Below are positions 1 to 7,778 of a stretch of 22,990 nt of DNA, piece after piece. Both the position numbers and the translations under genes were made by a program. Source of the DNA: Candidatus Tepidiaquacellales bacterium UBA6667 (GTDB taxonomy: Bacteria > Bacteroidota > Ignavibacteria > Tepidaquicellales > Tepidaquicellaceae); the NCBI GenBank assembly GCA_002455255.1, contig DKKL01000061.1:1-22990 (forward strand). Reading direction: 5' to 3'. The notes beneath the pieces were generated by a model. It ran no database searches and was not told where the DNA came from. It saw only the letters and a program-made list of their open reading frames with translations. The first letter of the stretch is position 1. The number at the start of each line of letters is the position of its first letter.

Positions 1-75
1 TGCATCGTTTTGGACGGATGTGAAAATCAATTAATTTCAGAAAACTTTCTTCATTTCAAATCAAAACTTTATTAA
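1..75 (+). CDS. 3' end of an unidentified gene (partial)
   Basis: Frame 1 is open from the window edge to a TAA at 73-75, giving 24 residues ending in ENFLHFKSKLY; the other two forward frames stop within 33 bases. It lies 52 bases upstream of paaA on the same strand, so it could be the preceding gene of the cluster. The tail is too short to identify. It does not look like the ferredoxin-type C-terminus of PaaE, and a TetR-type regulator tail is only a guess. An open frame this short can also occur by chance. Confidence 0.4.
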   Translation, partial: CIVLDGCENQLISENFLHFKSKLY

Positions 76-127
76 TTAAATTAAGGTTCTAAGTAATATA
101 TTTAATAATAAATAACTTAAAATAATT

Positions 128-1108
128 ATGTACGGTGGCGGAAATATTTTTGAAAAACCTGAAAATGAAATTCAGGAAGATCCTGTAAAACTTGCGGAAT
201 TTGAAGCCAGAATTTTAGCCGGTGAAAAAATCGAACCGACGGATTGGATGCCAAAAGAATACAGAAAACAATTGATAAGAATGATTGAGCAACATGCTCA
301 TTCTGAAATTATAGGTGCATTACCTGAAGGAACATGGATTACGAGAGCACCGGGATTTAGAAGAAAACTTGCACTTATGGCAAAAGTTCAAGATGAAGTT
401 GGTCATGCTCAATTGCTTTACAGTGCTGCTGAGACATTAGGCAAACCCCGTGAAGATATGATAAATGATTTAATTTCAGGTAAATCAAAATACTCAAACG
501 TTTTTAATTATCCTGCTGTTACTTGGGCTGATACTGCAATTATTGCTTGGCTCATTGATGCAGGAGCTATTATAAATCAGGTTGCAAATTCAAAAGGGTC
601 TTATGGACCTTACTGCAGAGCATTGGAAAGAATTTGCCAGGAAGAATCTTTCCATCTGAAATATGGTCATGATAATGTAGTTTTCCTCGCAACCGGAACA
701 CAAAAACAGCGACAAATGGTTCAGGAAGCTCTCAACAGATGGTGGCCTCCGATTATGCATTTTTTCGGTCCTTCAGATAAAATTTCTGTTCACACTGAAA
801 CTCTAATGAGATGGAAAGTTAAAATGGCAAGTAATGATGATATGAGACAAAAGTTTCTTGATATGTATGTTCCGAAAATATGGGATTTAGGATTAACAAT
901 CCCTGATCCTAAACTAAAGAAGAATGAAGAAACCGGAACTTGGGAATATACTGAACCGGATTGGAAAGAATTTAAAAGAGTGATAAATGGTGACGGACCT
1001 TGTAATGCCGAAAGACTTGCTGTGAGAAAAATGTCTGAAGAAAAGGGAAAATGGGTAAGGGAAGCTTTGTTAAACAGAAATGAAATGTATTCTGTACCTT
1101 TAAGTTAA
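128..1108 (+). CDS. paaA: 1,2-phenylacetyl-CoA epoxidase, catalytic subunit PaaA
   Basis: This is the catalytic di-iron subunit of the multicomponent monooxygenase that converts phenylacetyl-CoA to its 1,2-epoxide, the ring-activating step of aerobic phenylacetate breakdown in the cytoplasm. The 326-residue length is close to the family norm. The ferritin-like four-helix core shows the expected carboxylate/histidine ligands: E60 in HAHSEIIG, an ExxH at E90-H93 (DEVGHAQ) and a second ExxH at E173-H176 (EESFH). The N-terminal region DWMPKEYRKQL and the stretch RWWPPIMHFFGPSD are also typical of PaaA. It heads the paaABCD cluster. A strong terminator-like hairpin follows 20 bases after the stop, so paaA may be expressed more than the downstream subunits. 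The ATG start has no evident Shine-Dalgarno site. Identity is secure from the motifs and the neighbours. Confidence 0.96.
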   Translation: MYGGGNIFEKPENEIQEDPVKLAEFEARILAGEKIEPTDWMPKEYRKQLIRMIEQHAHSEIIGALPEGTWITRAPGFRRKLALMAKVQDEVGHAQLLYSAAETLGKPREDMINDLISGKSKYSNVFNYPAVTWADTAIIAWLIDAGAIINQVANSKGSYGPYCRALERICQEESFHLKYGHDNVVFLATGTQKQRQMVQEALNRWWPPIMHFFGPSDKISVHTETLMRWKVKMASNDDMRQKFLDMYVPKIWDLGLTIPDPKLKKNEETGTWEYTEPDWKEFKRVINGDGPCNAERLAVRKMSEEKGKWVREALLNRNEMYSVPLS

Positions 1109-1128
1109 TTATAAAAATTAAAATTGAT

Positions 1129-1158
1129 AAATGCCCGCTTTCGCGGGCATTTTGTTTT
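1129..1158 (+). terminator. Intrinsic terminator between paaA and paaB
   Basis: The sequence holds a GC-rich hairpin: ATGCCCGC (1131-1138), loop TTTC (1139-1142), GCGGGCAT (1143-1150). Two further A-T pairs extend the stem outward (1129-1130 with 1151-1152). A T-rich tail, TTTTGTTTTA, follows at once. This is a textbook rho-independent terminator in otherwise very AT-rich DNA. It sits inside the paa cluster, so it probably acts as a partial terminator, attenuator or RNA-stabilising 3' end for paaA. That role is inference. Confidence 0.85.
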
Positions 1159-1165
1159 ATATAAT

Positions 1166-1561
1166 ATGCCGATAAAATCTATCGATCCGAGAATAACTCG
1201 TGCAAATATAGAAATTCAGGAAAAGGATTCGCAAACAGGCGAACAAGTATTAAAAAAACTTGACCACTGGCAAACGTATGAAGTTTTTGCTCAGAATAAA
1301 CGAGGTGAACATTATTCTCATGTGGGTTCTTTGCATGCTCCAAATCCTGAAATGGCATGGATACTTGCCAAAGAACAATTTGGAAGAAGAAATAAAATTA
1401 CGGGGATTTGGATAACAAAGACTTCCGACATTTTCAGCGTTACAGAAAATGAAGAAGAAATGTTTGAACTGAATTCAGAAAAAGTGTATAGAGAAGCAGG
1501 TGGATATAAAGTTATGGATAAGATTAATAAGTTTAAAAAGCAAAACAAAAAAGGAAATTAG
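1166..1561 (+). CDS. paaB: 1,2-phenylacetyl-CoA epoxidase subunit PaaB
   Basis: PaaB is a small structural subunit that bridges PaaAC heterodimers in the epoxidase complex. The family signature is clear in the middle: TYEVFAQNKRGEHYSHVGSLHAPNPEMAW read in short blocks, then AKEQFGRR and GIWIT. I chose the ATG at 1166 (MPIKSIDPRITRAN, 131 residues). A longer reading from a TTG at 1124 would start inside the terminator hairpin and adds residues that do not look like PaaB. The protein is longer than the roughly 95-residue E. coli form: about 30 extra residues precede the core, and the C-terminus carries a lysine-rich tail. Long forms beginning with a similar SLDPR-like motif exist in other phyla, as I recall. 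The gene ends 3 bases before paaC. Confidence 0.92.
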   Translation: MPIKSIDPRITRANIEIQEKDSQTGEQVLKKLDHWQTYEVFAQNKRGEHYSHVGSLHAPNPEMAWILAKEQFGRRNKITGIWITKTSDIFSVTENEEEMFELNSEKVYREAGGYKVMDKINKFKKQNKKGN

Positions 1562-1564
1562 AGA

Positions 1565-2368
1565 TTGAGCAGTCAAACTGAAATTTATTCGGATTATAAA
1601 GAATTAAATGAAGAACAACTAAAAGGTGTTAAGGATTTGATTTTTAAAATGGCTGATGATGAATTAATTTTAGGGCATAGAAATTCAGAATGGACAGGTC
1701 TCGGTCCTATACTTGAAGAAGATATTGCGTTTTCTTCAATGGCACAGGATAAGTTAGGCCAAGCACAAGCATTATACCTTTTGTTAAATCAAATGGATGA
1801 AAAAGATCCTGATACACTTGCATTTACAAGAAATGAAAATGAATATAAATGTTGCCATTTTGTTGAATATCCTATCGGAGAATATGATTTCAGTTTAATG
1901 AGACATTTTCTTTTTGATGCTGCTGAAGCATTACGATACAATTCTTTAATTAACTCTTCATTTGCACCGCTTGCTAACCTCGCAAAAAAATTCAGAGGTG
2001 AAATAAGATACCATACTCTACATTCTGAAGTTTGGATAGATCAGTTGAGCAAAGCAACAGAAGAAAGTAAAGCAAGGATGCAAACTTCATTAAACGAGTG
2101 TATGCCTTTAGCATTAGGTATTTTTGAACCATCTGAGTATGATGAACTGTTAATGAATTCCGGAGTTTTTACAGGTGAAGAAAATTTAAAATCAGGATGG
2201 TATGAACATATTCAGTTTGTATTGCAAAATGCAGGTTTAAAGGTTCCTGAGTTAAGCGAAATTATACCATCATTTGGCGGTCGGAAAGGATATCATACAG
2301 AATATTTGAAACCATTGTTAGATGAAATGTGTGAAGTTTATAGAATTGATCCGGAAGCTGAATGGTGA
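1565..2368 (+). CDS. paaC: 1,2-phenylacetyl-CoA epoxidase subunit PaaC
   Basis: PaaC is the structural partner of PaaA: a ferritin-like helical protein that pairs with the catalytic subunit but has lost a functional metal site. The 267 residues match the family in length. Recognisable pieces are ELILGHRNSEW, EDIAFSSMAQDKLGQAQALY and GEIRYHTLHSEVW. In the first ExxH-like position a glutamine (GQAQ) stands where PaaA has histidine, in keeping with a non-catalytic role. The start is a TTG at 1565, 3 bases after the paaB stop. A purine-rich stretch within the paaB end (AAAAAAGGAAATTAGAGA) could serve as ribosome binding site. Translation is probably coupled to paaB. Confidence 0.93.
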   Translation: MSSQTEIYSDYKELNEEQLKGVKDLIFKMADDELILGHRNSEWTGLGPILEEDIAFSSMAQDKLGQAQALYLLLNQMDEKDPDTLAFTRNENEYKCCHFVEYPIGEYDFSLMRHFLFDAAEALRYNSLINSSFAPLANLAKKFRGEIRYHTLHSEVWIDQLSKATEESKARMQTSLNECMPLALGIFEPSEYDELLMNSGVFTGEENLKSGWYEHIQFVLQNAGLKVPELSEIIPSFGGRKGYHTEYLKPLLDEMCEVYRIDPEAEW

Positions 2369-2389
2369 ATAAAATAGTATTTTTAAATA

Positions 2390-2866
2390 ATGGATAAAGA
2401 AGAAATTCTCGAAATATTGCAGGTAGTTAAAGATCCGGAAATTCCCAATTTATCTATCGTTGACCTTGGAGTTATTACCGGAATTGAAATTGAAAATAAA
2501 AATCTGAAAATAATTCTTACTCCAACTTTTTCCGGATGTCCGGCTTTGAAAGTTATGGAGGAAGATATAAAAAGTGCTATTAAGGATTTACCTTTTGAAA
2601 ATAAAGAGGTTTCTGTAAGTTATGATACGCAATGGAGTTCAAACTTAATTAGCGAAAGAGGGAGAAAGATTTTAAAAGAATCGGGGTTTGCACCTCCTCC
2701 TCATATTAACGGACTCGTACAAATTGATATTTTTAAAAAAGTTAAATGTCCGTTTTGTGAATCAGATAATACTAATATGCAAACTCCCTTTGGTCCTACT
2801 TTGTGCAGGGCAATTCATTATTGTAATAATTGTAAACAGGCATTTGAACAATTCAAACCTGTCTGA
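2390..2866 (+). CDS. paaD: PaaD-like iron-sulfur assembly factor of the phenylacetyl-CoA epoxidase cluster
   Basis: The 158-residue protein has two parts. Residues 1-95 form a MIP18/DUF59 domain, the fold of SufT and related Fe-S cluster assembly factors, with the typical DPEIPNLSIVDLG and TPTFSGCPA motifs including the conserved cysteine of SGCP. Residues 120-158 carry a small zinc-ribbon-like module with two CxxC pairs (KCPFCES and HYCNNCKQ) and another cysteine in TLCRA. This two-part layout is typical of PaaD, thought to mature the Fe-S cluster of the reductase PaaE. No paaE lies in this window, so the client would have to be encoded elsewhere or upstream. It starts 21 bases after paaC and ends 38 bases before the kgd-like gene. 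Confidence 0.94.
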   Translation: MDKEEILEILQVVKDPEIPNLSIVDLGVITGIEIENKNLKIILTPTFSGCPALKVMEEDIKSAIKDLPFENKEVSVSYDTQWSSNLISERGRKILKESGFAPPPHINGLVQIDIFKKVKCPFCESDNTNMQTPFGPTLCRAIHYCNNCKQAFEQFKPV

Positions 2867-2904
2867 TTTAATTTGAAAATTAAAAGAAAGTATTAATTAT
2901 TTTT

Positions 2905-5900
2905 ATGAGACTTGAAGATTTAACAGAACAGCAAAAAGAAAAAATTTCCGAATTCGGTGTAAACACATGGTTTGTGCTGGATTTGTTTTCTGAATATAAA
3001 AAAGATCCGTCTTCTGTAAATGAAAAATGGCAAAAGTTTTTCAGTGATCTTGATGTTACAGATTTGAATTTTGTACAGCAAACTTCTGCTCCATTGTCTA
3101 ATAATGGTCATTCACAATCTCAATCAAAATCAGATTCAACCGGCAGTGTTGTGAAGCAACTTCCGGTTAATATGCCAAAACCTGCCGAAGGAGAAGAAGC
3201 AGTTGTAATAAGAGGTGCAGGTGCGAGAATTATTGATAATATGAATAATAGTTTATCAATACCTACTGCTACTACTTTCCGTACAATTCCGGTTAAAATA
3301 CTTGAGGAAAACAGAATTATAATAAATCAACATCTGAAAAACACAGGCAGAGGAAAAATATCTTTCACTCATATTATTGGGTGGGCTATTATAAAAGCGA
3401 TTGGTTCTGTTCCTGTTATGAATAATGCATTCAGTATATTAAATAATGAACCGGTTCTAATAAAAAAAGGAAATGTAAATCTTGGTTTAGCGGTAGATCT
3501 TGAAAAAAAAGACGGAACAAGAAGTCTTATAGTTCCGAATATTAAAAATGCAGATAAGATGAATTTCTCAGAATATTTTGATGCATATAATGAAATAATT
3601 AACAAATCAAGAAATAATAAAATAGAAGTTTCAGATTTTCAGGGAACATCAATATCATTAACTAATCCCGGCACTATAGGAACCAATGCTTCTAACCCAC
3701 GCCTTATGTTAGGGCAGGGTGCAATAATAGCAACAGGAGCAATAGATTATCCTGCTGAATATCAGGCGGTTACTTCTGATGTTATAAATACGCTTGGAAT
3801 TTCTAAAGTTATGAATATGACTTCAACGTATGATCATAGAATTATTCAAGGTGCTGAATCCGGTATGTTTCTTAAAAAAATTAGTGATTTACTTTTAGGT
3901 AAAGAAAATTTTTATGATGAAATATTCAGAGACTTAAAAATTGCTGTTCTTCCTGTTTATTGGAAAAAAGATAACAATACTGATATATCCGGTGCTATTC
4001 AGAATTTAAGTGAGGTTGAAAAACAGGCAAAAGTTATTCAGATGATAAATATGTTTAGGGTTAGAGGACATTTGCTTGCTCATCTCGATCCGCTTTCTGA
4101 AGTTGCTCATTCACATCCTGAGTTGGATTCTTCTTATTATGGTTTTACTATTTGGGATTATGACAGAGAGTTTATTACTGATGGTCTTGCAGGTTTAAGG
4201 ACAGAAAAATTACGGGATATACTTGATATACTTTATAAAACTTATTGTGATAAAATTGGTGTTGAATACAGGCATATCCAAGATCCTGAAGAAAAACTTT
4301 GGCTTCAGGAAAAAATGGAATCAGTAAAAAATACTCCAAATTTTGTTAATGAACAGAAGAAACAGTTATTGTATAAACTGATGCAGGCGGAATATTTTGA
4401 AAAATATATTGATAAAAAATATCTCGGTCATAAAAGATTTTCTCTTGAAGGAAGCGAAACCGTTATTGCTGTGCTCGATCATATTTTAAATCTTGCCGCT
4501 GATGATAATGTAATAGAAATAATGCTTGGAATGGCTCACAGAGGAAGATTGAATATTCTCGCAAATATTATCGGAAAATCTATGGAAGCGATTTTCTCAG
4601 AATTTGAAGGGAATATAGAAACAGGTAACCCGCAAGGTTCAGGTGATGTGAAATATCATTTAGGTGCTTCGGGTGATTATAAAACCTTAAATAATAAAAC
4701 AATTAAGGTTGGAATTGCCTCAAACCCAAGTCACCTTGAATTTGTTAACCCTGTTGTCGAAGGTGTTGTTCGTGCTAAACAGTCTAAACTTGGAGAAGAT
4801 GCAAAACAAAAAGTAATACCGGTATTATTGCACGGTGATTCTGCGTTTGCAGGGCAGGGAATTGTTGCTGAAACTTTGAATTTATCTCAGTTGCACGGTT
4901 ACAGCACGGGTGGAACTATCCATATTATTATTAATAATCAAATCGGTTTCACAACTTCTCCTGTTGATTACAGGTCAACTGTATATGCTACTGATGTAGC
5001 GAAAATGGTTCAGGCACCGATATTTCACGTGAATGGAGACGACCCGGAGTCAACTCTTTGGGTTACTGAAATTGCATATCAATACAGACAAAAATTTAAA
5101 AAAGATGTTGTCATTGATGTTTATGGTTACAGAAGACTTGGTCATAATGAAACTGATGAACCTGCTTATACTCAACCGATTATGTATAGGGCTATTAAGG
5201 AAAGACCTACAGTAGTAAATCTTTATAAGAATAAGCTTCTGAATGAAAAAGTTATTACAGATGAAGAATATAAAGATATGGAAAAAGATTTAATATCTCA
5301 TCTTGATGTTCATTATGAAAAAGCTAAAAAAGACAATGAATTTAAAACTGATATTCCTCTCGTTTTATCTGATGATGAAATAAGTGCTATCAAAAATAAA
5401 ATTTCTACAAAAGTATCTGAAGAAGAATTAAATAAAGTTGTAAATGATTTAACTCTTATTCCGGATGGTTTCAATATACATCCAAAACTTAAAAAATTCA
5501 TTGATACAAGAAAAGAATTTTTTAATTCAGAAAATCCATCTATTGATTGGGCATTTGCGGAAGCACTTTCTTTTGGGACATTGTTAAACGAAGGTGTTTC
5601 TATTAGACTTAGTGGACAAGACAGTGCAAGAGGTACTTTTTCACAAAGACATATAGTTTTAACTGATGTGAACTCAGGTACTGAAATTAATCTTCATACA
5701 AATATTAAAACCGAAGCAAAGATTGAAGCATTAGATAGCTCTTTATCGGAAAATGCTGTACTGGGTTTTGAATTTGGTTTTAGTACTGCTGACCCAACTA
5801 CTCTTGTTATGTGGGAAGCTCAGTTTGGTGATTTTGCGAATGGTGCTCAGGTAATTATTGATAATTTTATTGCAAGTTCATACACTAAATGGGGATTACC

Positions 5901-6558
5901 GAGCGATATAGTGTTGTTACTTCCTCACGGTCAGGAAGGTCAAGGACCGGAACATTCTTCAGCCCGACTTGAAAGATTTCTCGAACTCTGTGCTGAAGAT
6001 AATATGTTCGTTTGCAATCCGACGACCTCTGCTCAGTATTTTCACTTACTAAGAAGACAAGCAAAAGATAAAGTTAGGAAACCTTTGATAATTTTGACAC
6101 CTAAAAGTCTTTTAAGAGAAAAACTTGCTGCTTCTCCTAAATATGATTTTGTTAATGAAAAATTCCACAGAGTTTTATTTGATGACCTTAATAAAGAAAA
6201 GATTAGAAAAGTTGTTTTGTGCAGTGGAAAGATTTATTATGATTTATTAAAACATAGAACTGCAAACAATATCGATGATGTAGCTCTCGTCAGACTTGAA
6301 CAATATTATCCTTATCCACAGGATATTTTAACTGAATATTTTGCGGAATTTAAAAATGCTAAAACGGTTGCATGGGTTCAGGAAGAACCGGAAAACTTTG
6401 GTGCATTGAGATTTCTCGCTCTAAGACTTATGAAAGATATAGCACCTCATCAGAAATTAGAATTGATTGCAAGAAAAGAAAGCGCTTCTCCGGCACCAGG
6501 TTCAAAAAGATTATTTGATGAATCGCAATTGAAAATTTTAGTTTCGGCTTTTAAATAA
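2905..6558 (+). CDS. kgd: Fused 2-oxoglutarate decarboxylase/dehydrogenase E1 with E2 catalytic domain (KGD type)
   Basis: The 1217-residue protein resembles mycobacterial KGD. Residues 1-50 match the E1 N-terminal segment (FGVNTWFVLDLF, DPSSVNEKWQKFF). A Ser/Gln-rich linker spans about 60-90. Residues 100-340 form a 2-oxoacid dehydrogenase acyltransferase catalytic domain, with the active-site block D310-H311-R312 in STYDHRIIQGAESG. From about 375 to the end comes the thiamine-diphosphate E1: MAHRGRLN, GASGDYKT, SHLEFVNPVVEG, HGDSAFAGQG, GYRRLGHNETDEP, SGQDSARGTFSQRH and PHGQEGQGPEHSSAR. There is no lipoyl domain, as in other KGD fusions, so an E2 with a lipoyl arm and an E3 must be supplied by another complex. 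It oxidises 2-oxoglutarate to succinyl-CoA; other members also act as decarboxylase or carboligase. It follows paaD by 38 bases and ends at a hairpin shared with convergent selU. Confidence 0.93.
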   Translation: MRLEDLTEQQKEKISEFGVNTWFVLDLFSEYKKDPSSVNEKWQKFFSDLDVTDLNFVQQTSAPLSNNGHSQSQSKSDSTGSVVKQLPVNMPKPAEGEEAVVIRGAGARIIDNMNNSLSIPTATTFRTIPVKILEENRIIINQHLKNTGRGKISFTHIIGWAIIKAIGSVPVMNNAFSILNNEPVLIKKGNVNLGLAVDLEKKDGTRSLIVPNIKNADKMNFSEYFDAYNEIINKSRNNKIEVSDFQGTSISLTNPGTIGTNASNPRLMLGQGAIIATGAIDYPAEYQAVTSDVINTLGISKVMNMTSTYDHRIIQGAESGMFLKKISDLLLGKENFYDEIFRDLKIAVLPVYWKKDNNTDISGAIQNLSEVEKQAKVIQMINMFRVRGHLLAHLDPLSEVAHSHPELDSSYYGFTIWDYDREFITDGLAGLRTEKLRDILDILYKTYCDKIGVEYRHIQDPEEKLWLQEKMESVKNTPNFVNEQKKQLLYKLMQAEYFEKYIDKKYLGHKRFSLEGSETVIAVLDHILNLAADDNVIEIMLGMAHRGRLNILANIIGKSMEAIFSEFEGNIETGNPQGSGDVKYHLGASGDYKTLNNKTIKVGIASNPSHLEFVNPVVEGVVRAKQSKLGEDAKQKVIPVLLHGDSAFAGQGIVAETLNLSQLHGYSTGGTIHIIINNQIGFTTSPVDYRSTVYATDVAKMVQAPIFHVNGDDPESTLWVTEIAYQYRQKFKKDVVIDVYGYRRLGHNETDEPAYTQPIMYRAIKERPTVVNLYKNKLLNEKVITDEEYKDMEKDLISHLDVHYEKAKKDNEFKTDIPLVLSDDEISAIKNKISTKVSEEELNKVVNDLTLIPDGFNIHPKLKKFIDTRKEFFNSENPSIDWAFAEALSFGTLLNEGVSIRLSGQDSARGTFSQRHIVLTDVNSGTEINLHTNIKTEAKIEALDSSLSENAVLGFEFGFSTADPTTLVMWEAQFGDFANGAQVIIDNFIASSYTKWGLPSDIVLLLPHGQEGQGPEHSSARLERFLELCAEDNMFVCNPTTSAQYFHLLRRQAKDKVRKPLIILTPKSLLREKLAASPKYDFVNEKFHRVLFDDLNKEKIRKVVLCSGKIYYDLLKHRTANNIDDVALVRLEQYYPYPQDILTEYFAEFKNAKTVAWVQEEPENFGALRFLALRLMKDIAPHQKLELIARKESASPAPGSKRLFDESQLKILVSAFK

Positions 6559-6565
6559 TATTATG

Positions 6566-6604
6566 CGGATATACTGAGCTAATCTGTATATCCGTAATTT
6601 TTTA
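6566..6604 (+). terminator. Terminator between convergent kgd and selU
   Basis: A hairpin with a 9-bp stem, CGGATATAC (6566-6574) and GTATATCCG (6586-6594), and an 11-base loop is followed by TAATTTTTT. It starts 8 bases after the kgd stop. The right arm overlaps the last codons of selU on the opposite strand, so the genes share a compact terminator. The T-run favours the + strand; the other direction has only a weak T-rich tail. Confidence 0.7.
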
Positions 6605-7778
6605 GAAAATCAGTTAACTTACCCGCAGTTTCCTCAAGATTATTATTTTTTAAAACTAAAACCGGTTTTTTGCCCTTATTTTTATACCTTATGTCATAAT
6701 ATCTAACCAGCATATATTCAATGAACTTATCTACATTCACTTCGTTTAATGCTTCGAGCATTTCGTAATATAAATCTTTGCTTAATTGTTGTTTAAAAAA
6801 ATCTCCTTTATTAATAAATCGTTCTCTTATTAAATCTAATCCTTCTAAATTATTCCCGAAATAATCCTCTTTAATTGTTTTTATTCTGTATTCAATTTCA
6901 GATTCTACTAAAATTGATGGTGATTCTGAAATTTTCCGGAATAAATTTTTTGGAATATTAAAATTACCAATTTTTCTGCTTTCGCTTTCGATTAGGAAAT
7001 GTCTTTTTTTATAAAAAGTCCGATTTAATATGAAATCATTAAACAAATTATTCTCAAATGAAGATTGATCTTTTATTGATGGTAATCCTCTTAAAGTGTA
7101 AGGTATATCACCAAATAAACTTGACTGATGTCTTGCTGCATTCTCCAAATTAATGGTTGGAATTTTACCTGAGCAAAATTCAATTAACTTGCTTTTATTG
7201 CAACCGGTTAGCCCTGTCAGTTCAATGAATTTATAATCGTTTATCTCGTTCTCAAAAAATTCATTAACTATATTTCTATAACTTTTGAATCCTTTTTTCA
7301 GAATATTTATTTTCAAATTCGGAAATAAATCTGAAATCATACTTGAGAGATATTTACTTCTTCCGCCACCTCTCCAGCAATATACATACACACTTTTAGA
7401 ATCGAGAGTTAAATTATTATTTATAAATTTCTTTAGACTTTCCTTTTTTATGTTAGCATATTCCATTGCTAACCAAATTGCTGATTTTTGGGAATAATTT
7501 TTGTATAAATTCCCAACATAATGCCTTTCAGAATTATTTAAAACCGGAAAATTTATTGCATTCGATAAATGGGAGGATTCAAATTCGCTTTCTGATCTTG
7601 CATCAATAATTAGAAATCTTTTTTCCGGAATATTTGAAAGTAACTCATTTAATTCAATTTCTTCAAAATTATATTTTTTAAAAATAGATTTTAATGGTGG
7701 GATTTCCGGTATATTTACAAACCTGATAAAAGAAAATAATTCCTTATCGTTTTTAAAATTCAAAAATGATTTTTCCAT
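6579..7778 (-). CDS. selU: tRNA 2-selenouridine synthase SelU/MnmH
   Basis: SelU replaces the sulfur of 2-thiouridine at tRNA position 34 with selenium, using selenophosphate. A rhodanese domain (about residues 45-170) has DARSESEF, INFPVLNNSER, VGNLYK and the active-site cysteine C134 in YCWRGGGRS. A P-loop domain follows, with GLTGCNKS at 189-196. The usual Walker A is GxxxxGK[ST]; here asparagine (N194) stands in place of the second glycine, while K195 and S196 remain. About 40 residues precede the rhodanese core, more than in typical members, but there is no other methionine start near the core. Its start overlaps the end of selD by 26 bases, and the pair forms a clear selenium operon. 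Length (399) is somewhat above the E. coli enzyme. Confidence 0.92.
   Translation of the reverse strand: MEKSFLNFKNDKELFSFIRFVNIPEIPPLKSIFKKYNFEEIELNELLSNIPEKRFLIIDARSESEFESSHLSNAINFPVLNNSERHYVGNLYKNYSQKSAIWLAMEYANIKKESLKKFINNNLTLDSKSVYVYCWRGGGRSKYLSSMISDLFPNLKINILKKGFKSYRNIVNEFFENEINDYKFIELTGLTGCNKSKLIEFCSGKIPTINLENAARHQSSLFGDIPYTLRGLPSIKDQSSFENNLFNDFILNRTFYKKRHFLIESESRKIGNFNIPKNLFRKISESPSILVESEIEYRIKTIKEDYFGNNLEGLDLIRERFINKGDFFKQQLSKDLYYEMLEALNEVNVDKFIEYMLVRYYDIRYKNKGKKPVLVLKNNNLEETAGKLTDFLKNYGYTD

Noticed and set aside
1124..1165. A longer paaB start at a TTG at 1124
   Set aside because: It would place the translation start inside the terminator hairpin, and the added residues do not resemble PaaB. 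The ATG at 1166 fits the family better.
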